A stretch of 64,000 nt of DNA from JAJTFA01 sp044351265 (GTDB lineage: Bacteria; Bacteroidota; Bacteroidia; UKL13-3). The position numbers and the translations under genes are program-made. Positions 26,839 through 35,519 of the stretch are shown here, piece by piece. The DNA lies in contig JBILGC010000003.1 in NCBI GenBank assembly GCA_044351265.1, forward strand, positions 39,745 through 103,744, read 5' to 3'. Position 1 is the first letter of the stretch; each line of letters begins with the position of its first letter. The notes under the pieces were generated by a model. The model ran no database searches, was not told the DNA's origin, and was given only the letters and a program-made list of their open reading frames with translations.

Positions 26839-27483
26839 TTATTTTTCACCTATTAATAAAAACTGCTTACCCATAAAAGGCCATACGATTGGCATATTTA
26901 AATAAGTGCGCACCAAGAATGCATTTACCGGCAACTTGCTTTTAAATGATAAAGGCAAAAACTTTGGATGCACCTCAATAGGATTAAACCCCGCACCATA
27001 TAAATGCTCTGCTACGCCACCTTCGGAAAGCAGTACCGTATGATCTGCAAAATCAAAATAATACTTATAAGTATATTTAAAGTTAGGCCCCATAATGGCG
27101 ATACGGCCCCCGGGTTTGATGGCCTTATACATGCGCTCCAGAAAAAATGCAACCTGCTCTTGGCTGTGCAAGTGCTCTAAAAAATTGGAGATAAAAACCC
27201 CATCAAAATAATTTTCAGGCAAATTTACTTCTAAGTTATTTCCGGTAATAACTTTAATACCTTGATACGCCATCTTAGGTGTAATTTCACTCATATCAAC
27301 TGCCCAGCGTTCCTCAGAAGGAATCTGATTGATGAACTCACAATCACCTGCAGCAGGATCGAGCATGCGCTCTGGCTTACCCAATTTGTGGTAAATAAAC
27401 GTGGCAATCTCCTTCCAAGTCATGAGTTTTTTCTCACGGTCAACATCCTTAAAGCGGTATTCGTATATGCGGTCGTAGTTCAT
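26839..27483 (-). CDS. Class I SAM-dependent methyltransferase
   Basis: 214 residues. Motif I is MLDPAAGDCEF (40-50), with Pro-Ala in place of the usual Gly-x-Gly start, then VDMSEITPKM, and FDGVFISNFLEHLHS as the post-I/motif II region; IKPGGRIAIMGPNFKYTYKYYFDFADH follows. The NFxY...FDH segment and a C-terminal domain ending MGKQFLLIGEK are common in methyltransferases of polysaccharide loci. Last gene of the minus-strand operon, 12 bases after the GT2 gene. Substrate unknown. Confidence 0.84.
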   Translation of the reverse strand: MNYDRIYEYRFKDVDREKKLMTWKEIATFIYHKLGKPERMLDPAAGDCEFINQIPSEERWAVDMSEITPKMAYQGIKVITGNNLEVNLPENYFDGVFISNFLEHLHSQEQVAFFLERMYKAIKPGGRIAIMGPNFKYTYKYYFDFADHTVLLSEGGVAEHLYGAGFNPIEVHPKFLPLSFKSKLPVNAFLVRTYLNMPIVWPFMGKQFLLIGEK

Positions 27484-27495
27484 AGAAATTAAATT

Positions 27496-28224
27496 TTATC
27501 GTTGCCTGTTCTTTGGCAAATCATAATGGTCTGAAAATATTTCAAGATAAACTTTGCGCATGTCTTTTATGGTGCGCATGATGTTTTTAAAGCTGGTTGA
27601 AGCACCCTGACCAAATTTGCGCGGAAAAGTTTGAATGCCAACCTCACCCACTCTATAACCCTTTAGCATGGTTTTAATGGTGAGTTCAGCACCTATAAAC
27701 GGGCTATCGGTAATTAAACTGATATCGGCTAAAATATCTTTTCTCACCATGCGTAATCCGGTACTGATATCACGGAAATTTGTTCTGAATATCCAACGCA
27801 ACACTCGGTTGTAGATATATGAAATGAAAATGCGTTTGTTAGAATATATTTTTTTGTATCGGAAGCTAATAATCAAATCGTAGTAATCCTTTAACTTAAT
27901 GAGCTTTTTAAATTCCTCCATATCATACTCATCATCTCCATCTGTAAAACAGATATAATCATATTGGGCAGCACCCAAACCTGATTTCACTGCAGCACCA
28001 TAACCGAGATTTTTGGGATGATGCATGACCCTTACGTTCGAATAAAGATTAGCTAATTCATCGGCAATTTTTCCTGAATTATCAGGGCTGCAATCATTGA
28101 TGATAATAACCTCAAACATGCCTGCACACTCCTTTCCAAAAGCAAGTGCCTTTTCCGTAACAGTTTTCACTGTTCGCTCGTCATTATAAACCGGAAAGAA
28201 TATGCTAATATTAGGCTTGTTCAT
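27496..28224 (-). CDS. GT2 glycosyltransferase, DPM1-like without membrane helices
   Basis: 242 residues. GT-A domain starting ISIFFPVYNDERTV (6-19), with NDCSPDNS near 43-50 and the metal-binding DGDDE (95-99); the RDISTGLRMVRKDIL segment is the polyprenyl-phosphate-binding signature of DPM1-type enzymes. It ends soon after the catalytic domain, so it would associate with the membrane through its acceptor loop (the sequence ISYIYNRVLRWIF is amphipathic). It probably makes a polyprenyl-phosphate hexose in the cytosol, which the neighbouring DprE-like pair could then act on. 16 bases separate it from the SDR gene. Confidence 0.88.
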   Translation of the reverse strand: MNKPNISIFFPVYNDERTVKTVTEKALAFGKECAGMFEVIIINDCSPDNSGKIADELANLYSNVRVMHHPKNLGYGAAVKSGLGAAQYDYICFTDGDDEYDMEEFKKLIKLKDYYDLIISFRYKKIYSNKRIFISYIYNRVLRWIFRTNFRDISTGLRMVRKDILADISLITDSPFIGAELTIKTMLKGYRVGEVGIQTFPRKFGQGASTSFKNIMRTIKDMRKVYLEIFSDHYDLPKNRQR

Positions 28225-28240
28225 AGCGGGCGAAAAGTAA

Positions 28241-28984
28241 TTAAAATTTCAGTTTTTTAAATATAAACCACGGCAAATATTGCAACACCCATGATAATGG
28301 CAACCAAAAAACCGGTACATATGCCAATCCTGTATCTTTATTTCTGTTCTTAATCAGGACTTGCGCAACGCGCTCAGGCTTTGCAACAGGAAACAATAAT
28401 TTCTTACCTCTGCTTAAAGCTGTTTCCATGTAACCTGCCCTATATACCTGAATACGCATAGGGCCAGTTGCAAAATGATGCCGTAAACCTAAAGCCATAT
28501 ATTCCAATGCGATTTTTGAAGCACTGTAGGCAATATTGGCTCCGCGTGGCCTAATTGCTGCAATAGAAGATATGACAGTGATATTGGATGCCTTATTTTG
28601 AAGATGCATACAGCAGGCACGCATAATGTAACTAATGCCTAAACAGTTTACCTGCATAAGCTTTGGCAGATAATCAACCGAATCGGAGCCTTTATCCCGA
28701 TCATCAATAATACCTGCAGTAATATAAACTTGCGTGCAATTGGGCATCAAATCAAAACATTGTTGCATAAAAATTGCTGCCGAATCTGCATCGAGTGCAG
28801 CCAGATCAATCGGTTTCACCGCAGCATTTATCTGATATCTAACTTGCAAATGAACAGACAAAGCCTTCAAGTCTTCTTCGCTGCGTGAACTGATGATTAC
28901 ATCATGACCTGCTTTGGCCAATTGCTCTGCAACGGCTCTTCCTAAGCCTGAACTTGCTCCAATAATGAGTGCTGCTTGTTTCAT
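28241..28984 (-). CDS. DprE2-like short-chain dehydrogenase
   Basis: 247 residues. SDR Rossmann motif GASSGLG (9-15), Ser139/140, Tyr153 and Lys157 (IAYSASKIAL). The C-terminal tail YVPVFWLPLSWVLQYLPWFIFKKL matches the distinctive end of decaprenyl-phosphoryl-ribose 2'-epimerase subunit DprE2, which reduces the 2'-keto intermediate made by DprE1. SSIAAIRPRGANIAY also fits DprE2 better than a generic SDR. Its ATG shares a base with the stop of the DprE1-like gene (TAATG), so the two are co-translated. By analogy the pair inverts C2 of a polyprenyl-linked sugar; which sugar is unknown. The hydrophobic tail suggests membrane attachment. Confidence 0.8.
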   Translation of the reverse strand: MKQAALIIGASSGLGRAVAEQLAKAGHDVIISSRSEEDLKALSVHLQVRYQINAAVKPIDLAALDADSAAIFMQQCFDLMPNCTQVYITAGIIDDRDKGSDSVDYLPKLMQVNCLGISYIMRACCMHLQNKASNITVISSIAAIRPRGANIAYSASKIALEYMALGLRHHFATGPMRIQVYRAGYMETALSRGKKLLFPVAKPERVAQVLIKNRNKDTGLAYVPVFWLPLSWVLQYLPWFIFKKLKF

Positions 28985-30297
28985 TATAATTCTAATCTTG
29001 TTCTTAATTCACTACCAAATCGCTTTTGCACATCGTGCTTATTAAGTGCTTGCTTAAATTGCTCATATTGCGGAAAACATTGTTTTACCAGTTGCGCACC
29101 TGCTCTGCTGTCTTTACTTAAATTAATAATGCCACCATATTTTAAAGTAATTTTATCCAATGCCTCAAAAAAAGAAATCGATTTTTTGTTATTAGGCACA
29201 TCAATGGTAACACAGAGTCCGCTTCCTGAAAAACTGATATTATGAGGCTCCCCTTTAAATATTTTTAATGAGCCTAATGCAATTGGCATATTCATTTGAG
29301 CTATGATTTTCTGAATTTCAGCAACAGCTGCCGACCATTTATCTAAATCAAATATCACTTGGTATTCTCTGAATCCTTTTTTACCAAAAAAATAGTAGTA
29401 CACCTCTTTGCTATAAATAGGGAATGAAGCCTGCACCAAATCAATCACACGATGTCGAGGTTTCACCGCATCCATTAACTCATAAACCCTGTTCATGGCT
29501 TTAATGGTAAAGTTATTATACAATACAGGTATATTTTTAAACCGATTGAGCTTATTGATATAAGGTTTAGGATTCAATATCTTTTTTTCTGATAAATGAT
29601 TTTCAAGGTACACAATGCCTTTTCCAAAATGCTTACCCCTTAGGTTAAAATTATTCCAAGCATAAATATAATCATACTCTTCGGCCTTCTCGGTCATCAG
29701 CGCAACGGCTATATTCATATTCGGAACTTTAACGGCCTCAACTAACATAAGGTTGCCGCTTATTTTCTTTAATACAATGCTTGCCGAAACAATAATACCC
29801 GTTAAGCCCATGCCACCAACAGTTAAATTAAACAAGGCTGACCCCGGTAAGCATGTTTGCAAGCCATAATCCGGATGAAACAGCGTAATTGAATGTACCC
29901 AATTAATGAACGTGCCAACCTTATATTGAGATTTGCCATGCACATTAAAACCAATGCAGCCCCCAACGGTAATGGCAGGATAACCCGGCAAAACAGGAAG
30001 TACCCAGTTTTTAGAAATCAGAAAATTGTTAAGCTCCCCTGTTGCTATTCCTGCCTCAACGGTAATTATACCTTTCTCCTCATCAAATGCCAATATGCGA
30101 TTAAACTGCCTCATATCCACAGATAAGCAATAATTACCTGAAGCCGCTGCGCTGTAAGATAAGCCTGCACCACGAGGAATAATTGGCCTGAGCAATGGCA
30201 GGTTCAATAAATCATGGTAACGCTCTGGTTGAAAGAGGTCACTGCTGGTAGCAATTGTTTTATCAAAACTTTGAATGGGTTGAGACATTTTATCCAT
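28984..30297 (-). CDS. DprE1-like FAD-dependent oxidase
   Basis: 437 residues from ATG 30297 (the frame extends one codon to a TTG). FAD_binding_4 domain with PRGAGLSYS (~41-49), LPVLPGYPAITVGGCIGFNVHGKS (~101-123; His120 matches the DprE1 HGK histidine) and TVGGMGLTGIIVSASI. The C-terminal ALO-type cap ends LSKDSRA...CFPQYEQFKQAL...FGSELRTRLEL, matching the DprE1 end including the Lys of the LxKD motif. In mycobacteria DprE1 oxidises decaprenyl-phosphoryl-ribose at C2'. First gene of the operon with DprE2-like, GT2 and methyltransferase genes. Confidence that it is DprE1-like is high; the substrate is open. Confidence 0.82.
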   Translation of the reverse strand: MDKMSQPIQSFDKTIATSSDLFQPERYHDLLNLPLLRPIIPRGAGLSYSAAASGNYCLSVDMRQFNRILAFDEEKGIITVEAGIATGELNNFLISKNWVLPVLPGYPAITVGGCIGFNVHGKSQYKVGTFINWVHSITLFHPDYGLQTCLPGSALFNLTVGGMGLTGIIVSASIVLKKISGNLMLVEAVKVPNMNIAVALMTEKAEEYDYIYAWNNFNLRGKHFGKGIVYLENHLSEKKILNPKPYINKLNRFKNIPVLYNNFTIKAMNRVYELMDAVKPRHRVIDLVQASFPIYSKEVYYYFFGKKGFREYQVIFDLDKWSAAVAEIQKIIAQMNMPIALGSLKIFKGEPHNISFSGSGLCVTIDVPNNKKSISFFEALDKITLKYGGIINLSKDSRAGAQLVKQCFPQYEQFKQALNKHDVQKRFGSELRTRLEL

Positions 30298-30429
30298 CAA
30301 TATTAAGGCATTTGCACGTAGTTATAAAATCAAGCATCAGACCTGCATTGTACTATAATTAAATACGCAGATTATTTGGTGGCCTAAATGCAAAATAATT
30401 CTATTTTTACACCCGCTTAAGCATAATCA

Positions 30430-31371
30430 ATGGCTGAAAAGATTTTAATTATCGGTGCCAACGGACAAATTGGTACCGAGCTGAGTGCAGAACTCAGAAA
30501 AATTTTTGGAACCGACAACGTAGTTACCTCCGATATCAAAGCCCCGCAGCAAGCTGAAGGGCCTTATGAGTTGCTGGATGTAATGGACAGAGAAAGCATG
30601 TATGCCATTATTAAAAAACATGGCATTACGCAGGTATATTTATTGGCTGCATTGCTTTCGGCCACGGCAGAGAAAAATCCTAAGCTGGGTTGGGACCTAA
30701 ACATGCAGGGATTGTTTAATGGTTTAGATGCTGCCAAAGAAGGACTGATAAAAAAGTTGTACTGGCCAAGCTCTATTGCTGTTTTTGGACCCACAACCCC
30801 GCGCATAAATACTCCTCAATATACAGTAATGGAGCCCAATACCATTTATGGAATAAGCAAACAGGCAGGCGAGCGTTTTTGCGAGTATTATCACCAGAAG
30901 TATGGTGTAGATGTGCGTAGTTTGCGCTACCCCGGATTAATTGGCTACAAATCGGCACCAGGCGGTGGAACCACAGATTATGCCGTTCATATTTATCATG
31001 AAGCATTAAAAAATAAAAGCTACGAATGCTTTTTAAAAGCAGGCACAGTTTTGCCTATGATGTATATGCCTGATGCCTTACATGCAACCATTGAACTGAT
31101 GGAAGCACCTGCAGAAAAGGTGAAGATACGCAGCAGTTACAATATTGCAGGTGTAAGTTTTGATCCGGAAGAAATTGCAGCATCCATTCGCAAACACATG
31201 CCTGAATTTACCATTAGCTATAAGCCTGATTTCAGGCAAGCCATTGCCGATAGCTGGCCTGCCAGTATTGATGATACTCAAGCACGCGATCACTGGGGCT
31301 GGAATCCGCAATATGAACTGGATAGCATGACCAAGGACATGCTACACCATTTGGGTAGCCAAGCTTCATAA
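30430..31371 (+). CDS. SDR-type L-threonine 3-dehydrogenase (NAD-dependent)
   Basis: 313 residues. Extended SDR with GANGQIG (9-15), Ser114/115, Tyr140 and Lys144. It has the specific blocks of the UDP-galactose-epimerase-like threonine dehydrogenases: WPSSIAVFGPTTP, RSLRYPGLIGY, PGGGTTDYAVHIYHEAL, LPMMYMPDALHATIELM and the C-terminal DDTQARDHWGWNPQY. It oxidises L-threonine to 2-amino-3-ketobutyrate in the cytosol, which KBL cleaves to glycine and acetyl-CoA. Monocistronic, ended by a strong bidirectional terminator. It is not related to the sugar genes upstream despite the epimerase fold. Confidence 0.93.
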   Translation: MAEKILIIGANGQIGTELSAELRKIFGTDNVVTSDIKAPQQAEGPYELLDVMDRESMYAIIKKHGITQVYLLAALLSATAEKNPKLGWDLNMQGLFNGLDAAKEGLIKKLYWPSSIAVFGPTTPRINTPQYTVMEPNTIYGISKQAGERFCEYYHQKYGVDVRSLRYPGLIGYKSAPGGGTTDYAVHIYHEALKNKSYECFLKAGTVLPMMYMPDALHATIELMEAPAEKVKIRSSYNIAGVSFDPEEIAASIRKHMPEFTISYKPDFRQAIADSWPASIDDTQARDHWGWNPQYELDSMTKDMLHHLGSQAS

Positions 31372-31402
31372 ATGCATTAAATCACTTTCTAAAATTTCAC
31401 GT

Positions 31403-31434
31403 AAAAAAAGCTGCTCAACTGAGCAGCTTTTTTT
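31403..31434. terminator. Bidirectional intrinsic terminator
   Basis: An A-tract, the 8-bp stem GCTGCTCA / TGAGCAGC with a two-base AC tip, and a T-tract of seven. It is symmetrical, so it can stop both the threonine dehydrogenase gene (+) and the HtrA-like gene (-), whose ends face each other here. Confidence 0.9.
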
Positions 31435-31459
31435 ACTAATTATCAAGCTAGCATCATTA

Positions 31460-33178
31460 CTAATCAACTTTTAAATTAAGATAGCTAGGAATAAGATGGG
31501 ATGGGATGGCAAATCCAACACCCTCAGTTGCAAAACCAACAAGCTTAGAAGTAACCACACCATGCAAATTACCTGCTTTATCAAAAAGTGCACCACCACT
31601 ATTTCCGGGATTAATACTCATATTTACCTGGAGCATACTTCCACTATTTACCTTGCGCTCATTAGAAAGAATTCCTAAGCTGACTGATTGGCCTAGCTCA
31701 AGGGATTTAGGAGTTCCCACTGCATAAATCTCAGACAATTTTTTATAGCTTTTTTCACTTTTCAATTCAAAAACAACATCGAAATTTTTCTCAACCTTAA
31801 GTAAAGCTAAATCTCTTGACTTGTTATATCTAACTAACTTAACAGGAATTTCTTCGCCATCGGACAGCACAATTTTAATATCGTCCGGTCTGCCTGCATA
31901 ATCTCCAGCAATTACGTGGTAGTTTGTTAAAATATAACCATCATGGGTTATCGCAAATCCAGAACCATGTCCTTTATCACTGCGCTTAATTGAAACTGCA
32001 GCAGCGGTTGCATCACCAATCTCTTTGACCACTTTGGTAGGCTTTTTCAAAGTTATTATCTGATCATTGATAGAATAATTGGAATCAACTGCAAGATGTT
32101 TTTGAAATAACTCACTCTTTAATAAGGTAAAGTAAGAAAAGTCAACAGCATCTGCATACATTTGATAGCTCTTATCATTTGCAAGGAATATGCTGGGAAA
32201 ATTACCAGAGTAGCTCCAAAAATTTTGTGAATCAAGTTTCTCTCCATAGCTATTCATTACATACCATGTAATATTTAATTTGGTTTTATAGAATGAAGCA
32301 AAATTTGTTTCAATTTCATATAAATAAGATTTTTTAATAACACCTTCAAGATAAATAGTGTTGTTATTGTCCTGAAAAACCTTGTTAACCGTATCAATAT
32401 AACCGGTGGTTTTCAAGGTATTGAATACCATTTCCGAGAATTTGGTATCGTCATAATTAACCTCATTTTTATCTGAATCTGGCACAAGTTTTTCTTTAGC
32501 TGTTTTCTTCCTCTTAGCAGCTTTAGCAGCTTCTTTTTGTTCTCTTTTGCGCTCATCTGAAAAAAACTCAAGTTCTTTAGCTTCAATATCCTTTACAATA
32601 TTTGTATGAGTTGTGTATTCTACATCATCAATATATCTAATATCTTTACTCTTATCATCAATCTTAAGTTTTATTGCCTCCAGCTTCACATATTTTTGGT
32701 TATTGCTTCTTTTCTCAAGTAGGTTACCAGATTTCAATGGTATATTTTTACTATATGGAAAAAACTTATTGTCCTCTATATACATATCTACAAGACCTGG
32801 ATACACAAAGAAACCAAAACTCATTAAAACCAAAAATGGCCTTGCCACCGCTCGCTTAACAGGCACAATTACATCATAGGCATCTTTGTGTTCAGGTGTT
32901 CTAACAATTACCTGCTGCGCTCCATTTTTCTCTACTTTGGCACTAAACGATTTACCTTTACCAACTAACTCGTTTCGTAAAAAAACTTTTGCATCTTTAT
33001 TGTCAGTTTGGAAAGTAACAGTTTGTTTTCTTGGAATTAGAATCCAACTGCAAGAACCTAAAATACTTACTAAAAAGAGTAATGCCGCAATTCCAACAAT
33101 AGAATGCAATTTGAGAATGTTATGCGGATTGAGAAAATGAAAGATATTGGAAAGAGTGCGGATGTGTGGTGATTTCAT
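31460..33178 (-). CDS. HtrA-like trypsin-type serine protease lipoprotein without PDZ
   Basis: 572 residues. An unusually long basic N-region precedes a lipoprotein helix (lipobox ILGSC, Cys43). Residues ~50-110 form a PEGA-like beta domain (VTFQTDNKDAKVFLRNELVGKG), ~110-130 a second hydrophobic stretch (RPFLVLMSFGFFVYPGLV), and ~205-232 a very basic Lys/Ala coiled stretch. Residues ~385-565 are a trypsin_2 protease with the full triad: His421 (TNYHV), Asp456 (SRDLALL), Ser527 (NPGNSGGA). No PDZ follows. It probably degrades or senses misfolded proteins in the periplasm. The N-terminal architecture differs from DegP/DegS. Confidence 0.85.
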   Translation of the reverse strand: MKSPHIRTLSNIFHFLNPHNILKLHSIVGIAALLFLVSILGSCSWILIPRKQTVTFQTDNKDAKVFLRNELVGKGKSFSAKVEKNGAQQVIVRTPEHKDAYDVIVPVKRAVARPFLVLMSFGFFVYPGLVDMYIEDNKFFPYSKNIPLKSGNLLEKRSNNQKYVKLEAIKLKIDDKSKDIRYIDDVEYTTHTNIVKDIEAKELEFFSDERKREQKEAAKAAKRKKTAKEKLVPDSDKNEVNYDDTKFSEMVFNTLKTTGYIDTVNKVFQDNNNTIYLEGVIKKSYLYEIETNFASFYKTKLNITWYVMNSYGEKLDSQNFWSYSGNFPSIFLANDKSYQMYADAVDFSYFTLLKSELFQKHLAVDSNYSINDQIITLKKPTKVVKEIGDATAAAVSIKRSDKGHGSGFAITHDGYILTNYHVIAGDYAGRPDDIKIVLSDGEEIPVKLVRYNKSRDLALLKVEKNFDVVFELKSEKSYKKLSEIYAVGTPKSLELGQSVSLGILSNERKVNSGSMLQVNMSINPGNSGGALFDKAGNLHGVVTSKLVGFATEGVGFAIPSHLIPSYLNLKVD

Positions 33179-33198
33179 ATTTGATTTATTGATTTTAA

Positions 33199-34338
33199 CT
33201 ACTTAAGGATCTCTCGTGATATCACAATGCGTTGCACCTCTGAAGTACCTTCATATATCTGTGTAATTTTTGCATCACGCATCAAACGTTCTACGTGATA
33301 TTCTTTTACATAGCCATATCCTCCATGCACCTGAACGGCTTCTGTTGTTACCCACATAGCTGTTTCTGATGCAAAAACTTTTGCCATAGAACTGGCCAGT
33401 GCATAATCTTGTCCTGCATCTTTTAATGCAGCAGCTTTTAAACATAATAAACGCGCTGCCTCTATTTGCGTAGCCATATCAGCAAGCTTAAATTGTATGG
33501 CCTGATGATGCATAATTTCTTTACCAAATGCTTTGCGCTCTTTAGAATATTTTAATGCCAACTCATATGCCCCACTGGCAATACCCAATGCCTGAGCTGC
33601 TATACCAATACGGCCACCTGTTAATACTTTCATGGCAAACTTAAATCCAAAGCCATCCTCCCCGATCCTGTTTTCTTTGGGCACTTTCACGTCAGTAAAC
33701 ATGATAGAGTGTGTATCGCTTCCGCGAATACCCATTTTATCTTCTTTTTTACCTACGGTAACACCAGGCCAATTTTTCTCTACAATAAATGCATTGATAC
33801 CCTTGTGTTTTTTATCTACATCGGTTTGTGCTATCACCAAATAATATGAAGCTGTATTGCCATTGGTAATCCAGTTTTTAGTTCCGTTTAGTAGGTAGTG
33901 GTCACCTTTGTCTTCTGCTAAAGTGCGCTGCGAGGTAGCATCACTCCCGGCCTCAGGCTCTGATAACAAAAAAGCTCCATGAACTTTACCACTTGCCATA
34001 GGCACTAGGTATTTTTGTTTTTGTTCTTCGGTGCCATAGGTTTCAAGCCCCCAGCAAACCAATGAATTATTAACCGATACCACAACAGAAGCGGATGCAT
34101 CCACCTTTGATAACTCTTCCATAGCTAACACATAGGAAATGGTATCCATTCCAGAACCTCCGTATTTGGGGTCAACCATCATGCCCATAAAGCCAAGTTC
34201 GCCAAGCTTTTTTACCTGCTCATAAGGAAACTCCTGCTTATCATCACGCTCAATTACACCCGGCAATAATTCAGTTTGGGCAAAATCTCTGGCTGCCTGC
34301 TGCACGGCCAATTGTTCTTCAGTTAATTCAAAATTCAT
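33199..34338 (-). CDS. Short-chain acyl-CoA dehydrogenase
   Basis: 379 residues, the usual length. N-terminal helical domain (ELTEEQLAVQQAARDFAQ), the FAD/substrate segment LLSEPEAGSDATSQRT, WITNGNTASYYLVIAQT, and the C-terminal VQVHGGYGYVKEYHVERLMRDA followed by IYEGTSEVQRIVI with catalytic Glu363, the position used by butyryl/short-chain acyl-CoA dehydrogenases. It introduces the first double bond in fatty-acid or branched-chain beta-oxidation and passes electrons to ETF. A TATTTTCG -7-like element lies 25 nt upstream. 20 bases precede the HtrA-like gene's start, so weak co-transcription is possible. Confidence 0.95.
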   Translation of the reverse strand: MNFELTEEQLAVQQAARDFAQTELLPGVIERDDKQEFPYEQVKKLGELGFMGMMVDPKYGGSGMDTISYVLAMEELSKVDASASVVVSVNNSLVCWGLETYGTEEQKQKYLVPMASGKVHGAFLLSEPEAGSDATSQRTLAEDKGDHYLLNGTKNWITNGNTASYYLVIAQTDVDKKHKGINAFIVEKNWPGVTVGKKEDKMGIRGSDTHSIMFTDVKVPKENRIGEDGFGFKFAMKVLTGGRIGIAAQALGIASGAYELALKYSKERKAFGKEIMHHQAIQFKLADMATQIEAARLLCLKAAALKDAGQDYALASSMAKVFASETAMWVTTEAVQVHGGYGYVKEYHVERLMRDAKITQIYEGTSEVQRIVISREILK

Positions 34339-34447
34339 AAATGAATTGATTTTTCAGGTGGCGAAAATAAAGTTATCTCCACCATAAAACAATAGTATTT
34401 CTAAGATTAATGAAGTGAATGAGTGTGTTGAACGCTACCTAAACAAC

Positions 34448-35341
34448 TCACATCCAACCTTTTCTTTTGAACCAAATCAAAATAAACAGGGTTATGAGCA
34501 ACATAAGACCGAGTACCATTGGGTAGCCGGCAGGATGATGGAGTTCAGGCATGTAATGAAAATTCATACCATAAACACCTACAATAAAGGTAAGTGGTAG
34601 GAAAAAGGCCGTAAAAACAGTTAATGTTCGCATAACCTCATTGGTGCGTTGAGAAGAGAGTGAAATATAAATATTCATTAAACTGTTGATGCTATCATAT
34701 ACTTCCTCAATAACAGTATCCAATTTGGTATAGTAATCTTTTAAATCCTGATGGGCAGGAATTCGCTTGTTGTTAATGCCTAGTTTTTCAGGTATCTCTT
34801 TGCTTAGGTTAGAAATGCGCCTGATAACATAGGTTTTTCTTTTAATGAAGTAGAGATTCTGAAGTAGGTCAGGGATGCGCTTTTTGAGAAAAATTCGGCT
34901 TTCATAAAAATCTATCTCAGCATCTAGTTTTTGAAGTGGCTCTTCATAGGTTTGCATACAGGCTTTAACCAGTTTACAAACTAAAATATATGGCTGCACT
35001 GCTGAAGCGTAGCGTTTTACCGCATCATCAAAACCATCAAAAGATTTACGGTGCACAGTGATTACAAAATCCTTACCCCAGAAAATAGCCAGTTTGCGGC
35101 TAACCAGGCGTATGGAGTCTGCATTTTTGGGGCACTCGGTATCATAATACCTGCAAATCATAAACTGCACCTCATCAATCAACTCAAATTTGGGTAAATG
35201 CTCAGGTTGCATACAATCCTGCACTGCAGCGGGATGAAGCTGATAGGTGGCAGCCACTTCATTAAGCTCTTCTTCCGATGGATCCACTAAATCAATCCAC
35301 TCAAATCCGCTTGCATTTTTATTATTTAAGATTTGCTGCAT
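34448..35341 (-). CDS. corA: CorA-family Mg2+/Co2+ transporter
   Basis: 297 residues. The N-terminal cytosolic domain is alpha/beta; the long stalk helix leads to TM1 and the signature YGMNFHYMPEL (GMN at ~258-260) in the pore loop, then TM2 and a short basic tail (KRKGWM). CorA pentamers carry Mg2+ into the cell. A TACATTCG element lies only three bases before the ATG. Monocistronic, downstream of typA's terminator. Confidence 0.93.
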   Translation of the reverse strand: MQQILNNKNASGFEWIDLVDPSEEELNEVAATYQLHPAAVQDCMQPEHLPKFELIDEVQFMICRYYDTECPKNADSIRLVSRKLAIFWGKDFVITVHRKSFDGFDDAVKRYASAVQPYILVCKLVKACMQTYEEPLQKLDAEIDFYESRIFLKKRIPDLLQNLYFIKRKTYVIRRISNLSKEIPEKLGINNKRIPAHQDLKDYYTKLDTVIEEVYDSINSLMNIYISLSSQRTNEVMRTLTVFTAFFLPLTFIVGVYGMNFHYMPELHHPAGYPMVLGLMLLITLFILIWFKRKGWM

Positions 35342-35450
35342 AAACGAATGTAAAAAATCAATAACTGTTTTTGTTAAAATTTTTTCACCATATGTTCGTT
35401 GCCTAATTAGAGTTAATTCTTTTCATAATTGTGGGTATTGGTGTAACTAC

Positions 35451-35496
35451 CAAGAAAAAAGAAACCCCGGCCTTAACTCTGCCGGGGTTCTTTTTT
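35451..35496 (-). terminator. Intrinsic terminator of typA
   Basis: Read on the minus strand: a 9-bp stem AACCCCGGC / GCCGGGGTT with a ~9-base loop, followed by a T-rich run (TTTCTTTTTT). It starts about 30 bases after the typA stop. An A-rich flank on the other side might let it work both ways. Confidence 0.9.
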
Positions 35497-35519
35497 ATGC
35501 AATAAATTGGAATCTTGGA

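Noticed and set aside
26839..30297. Reading the DprE-like locus as a capsule/O-antigen cluster with polymerase and flippase
   Set aside because: No Wzx, Wzy or Wzz and no nucleotide-sugar synthesis genes are present; the genes are of the polyprenyl-phosphate type.
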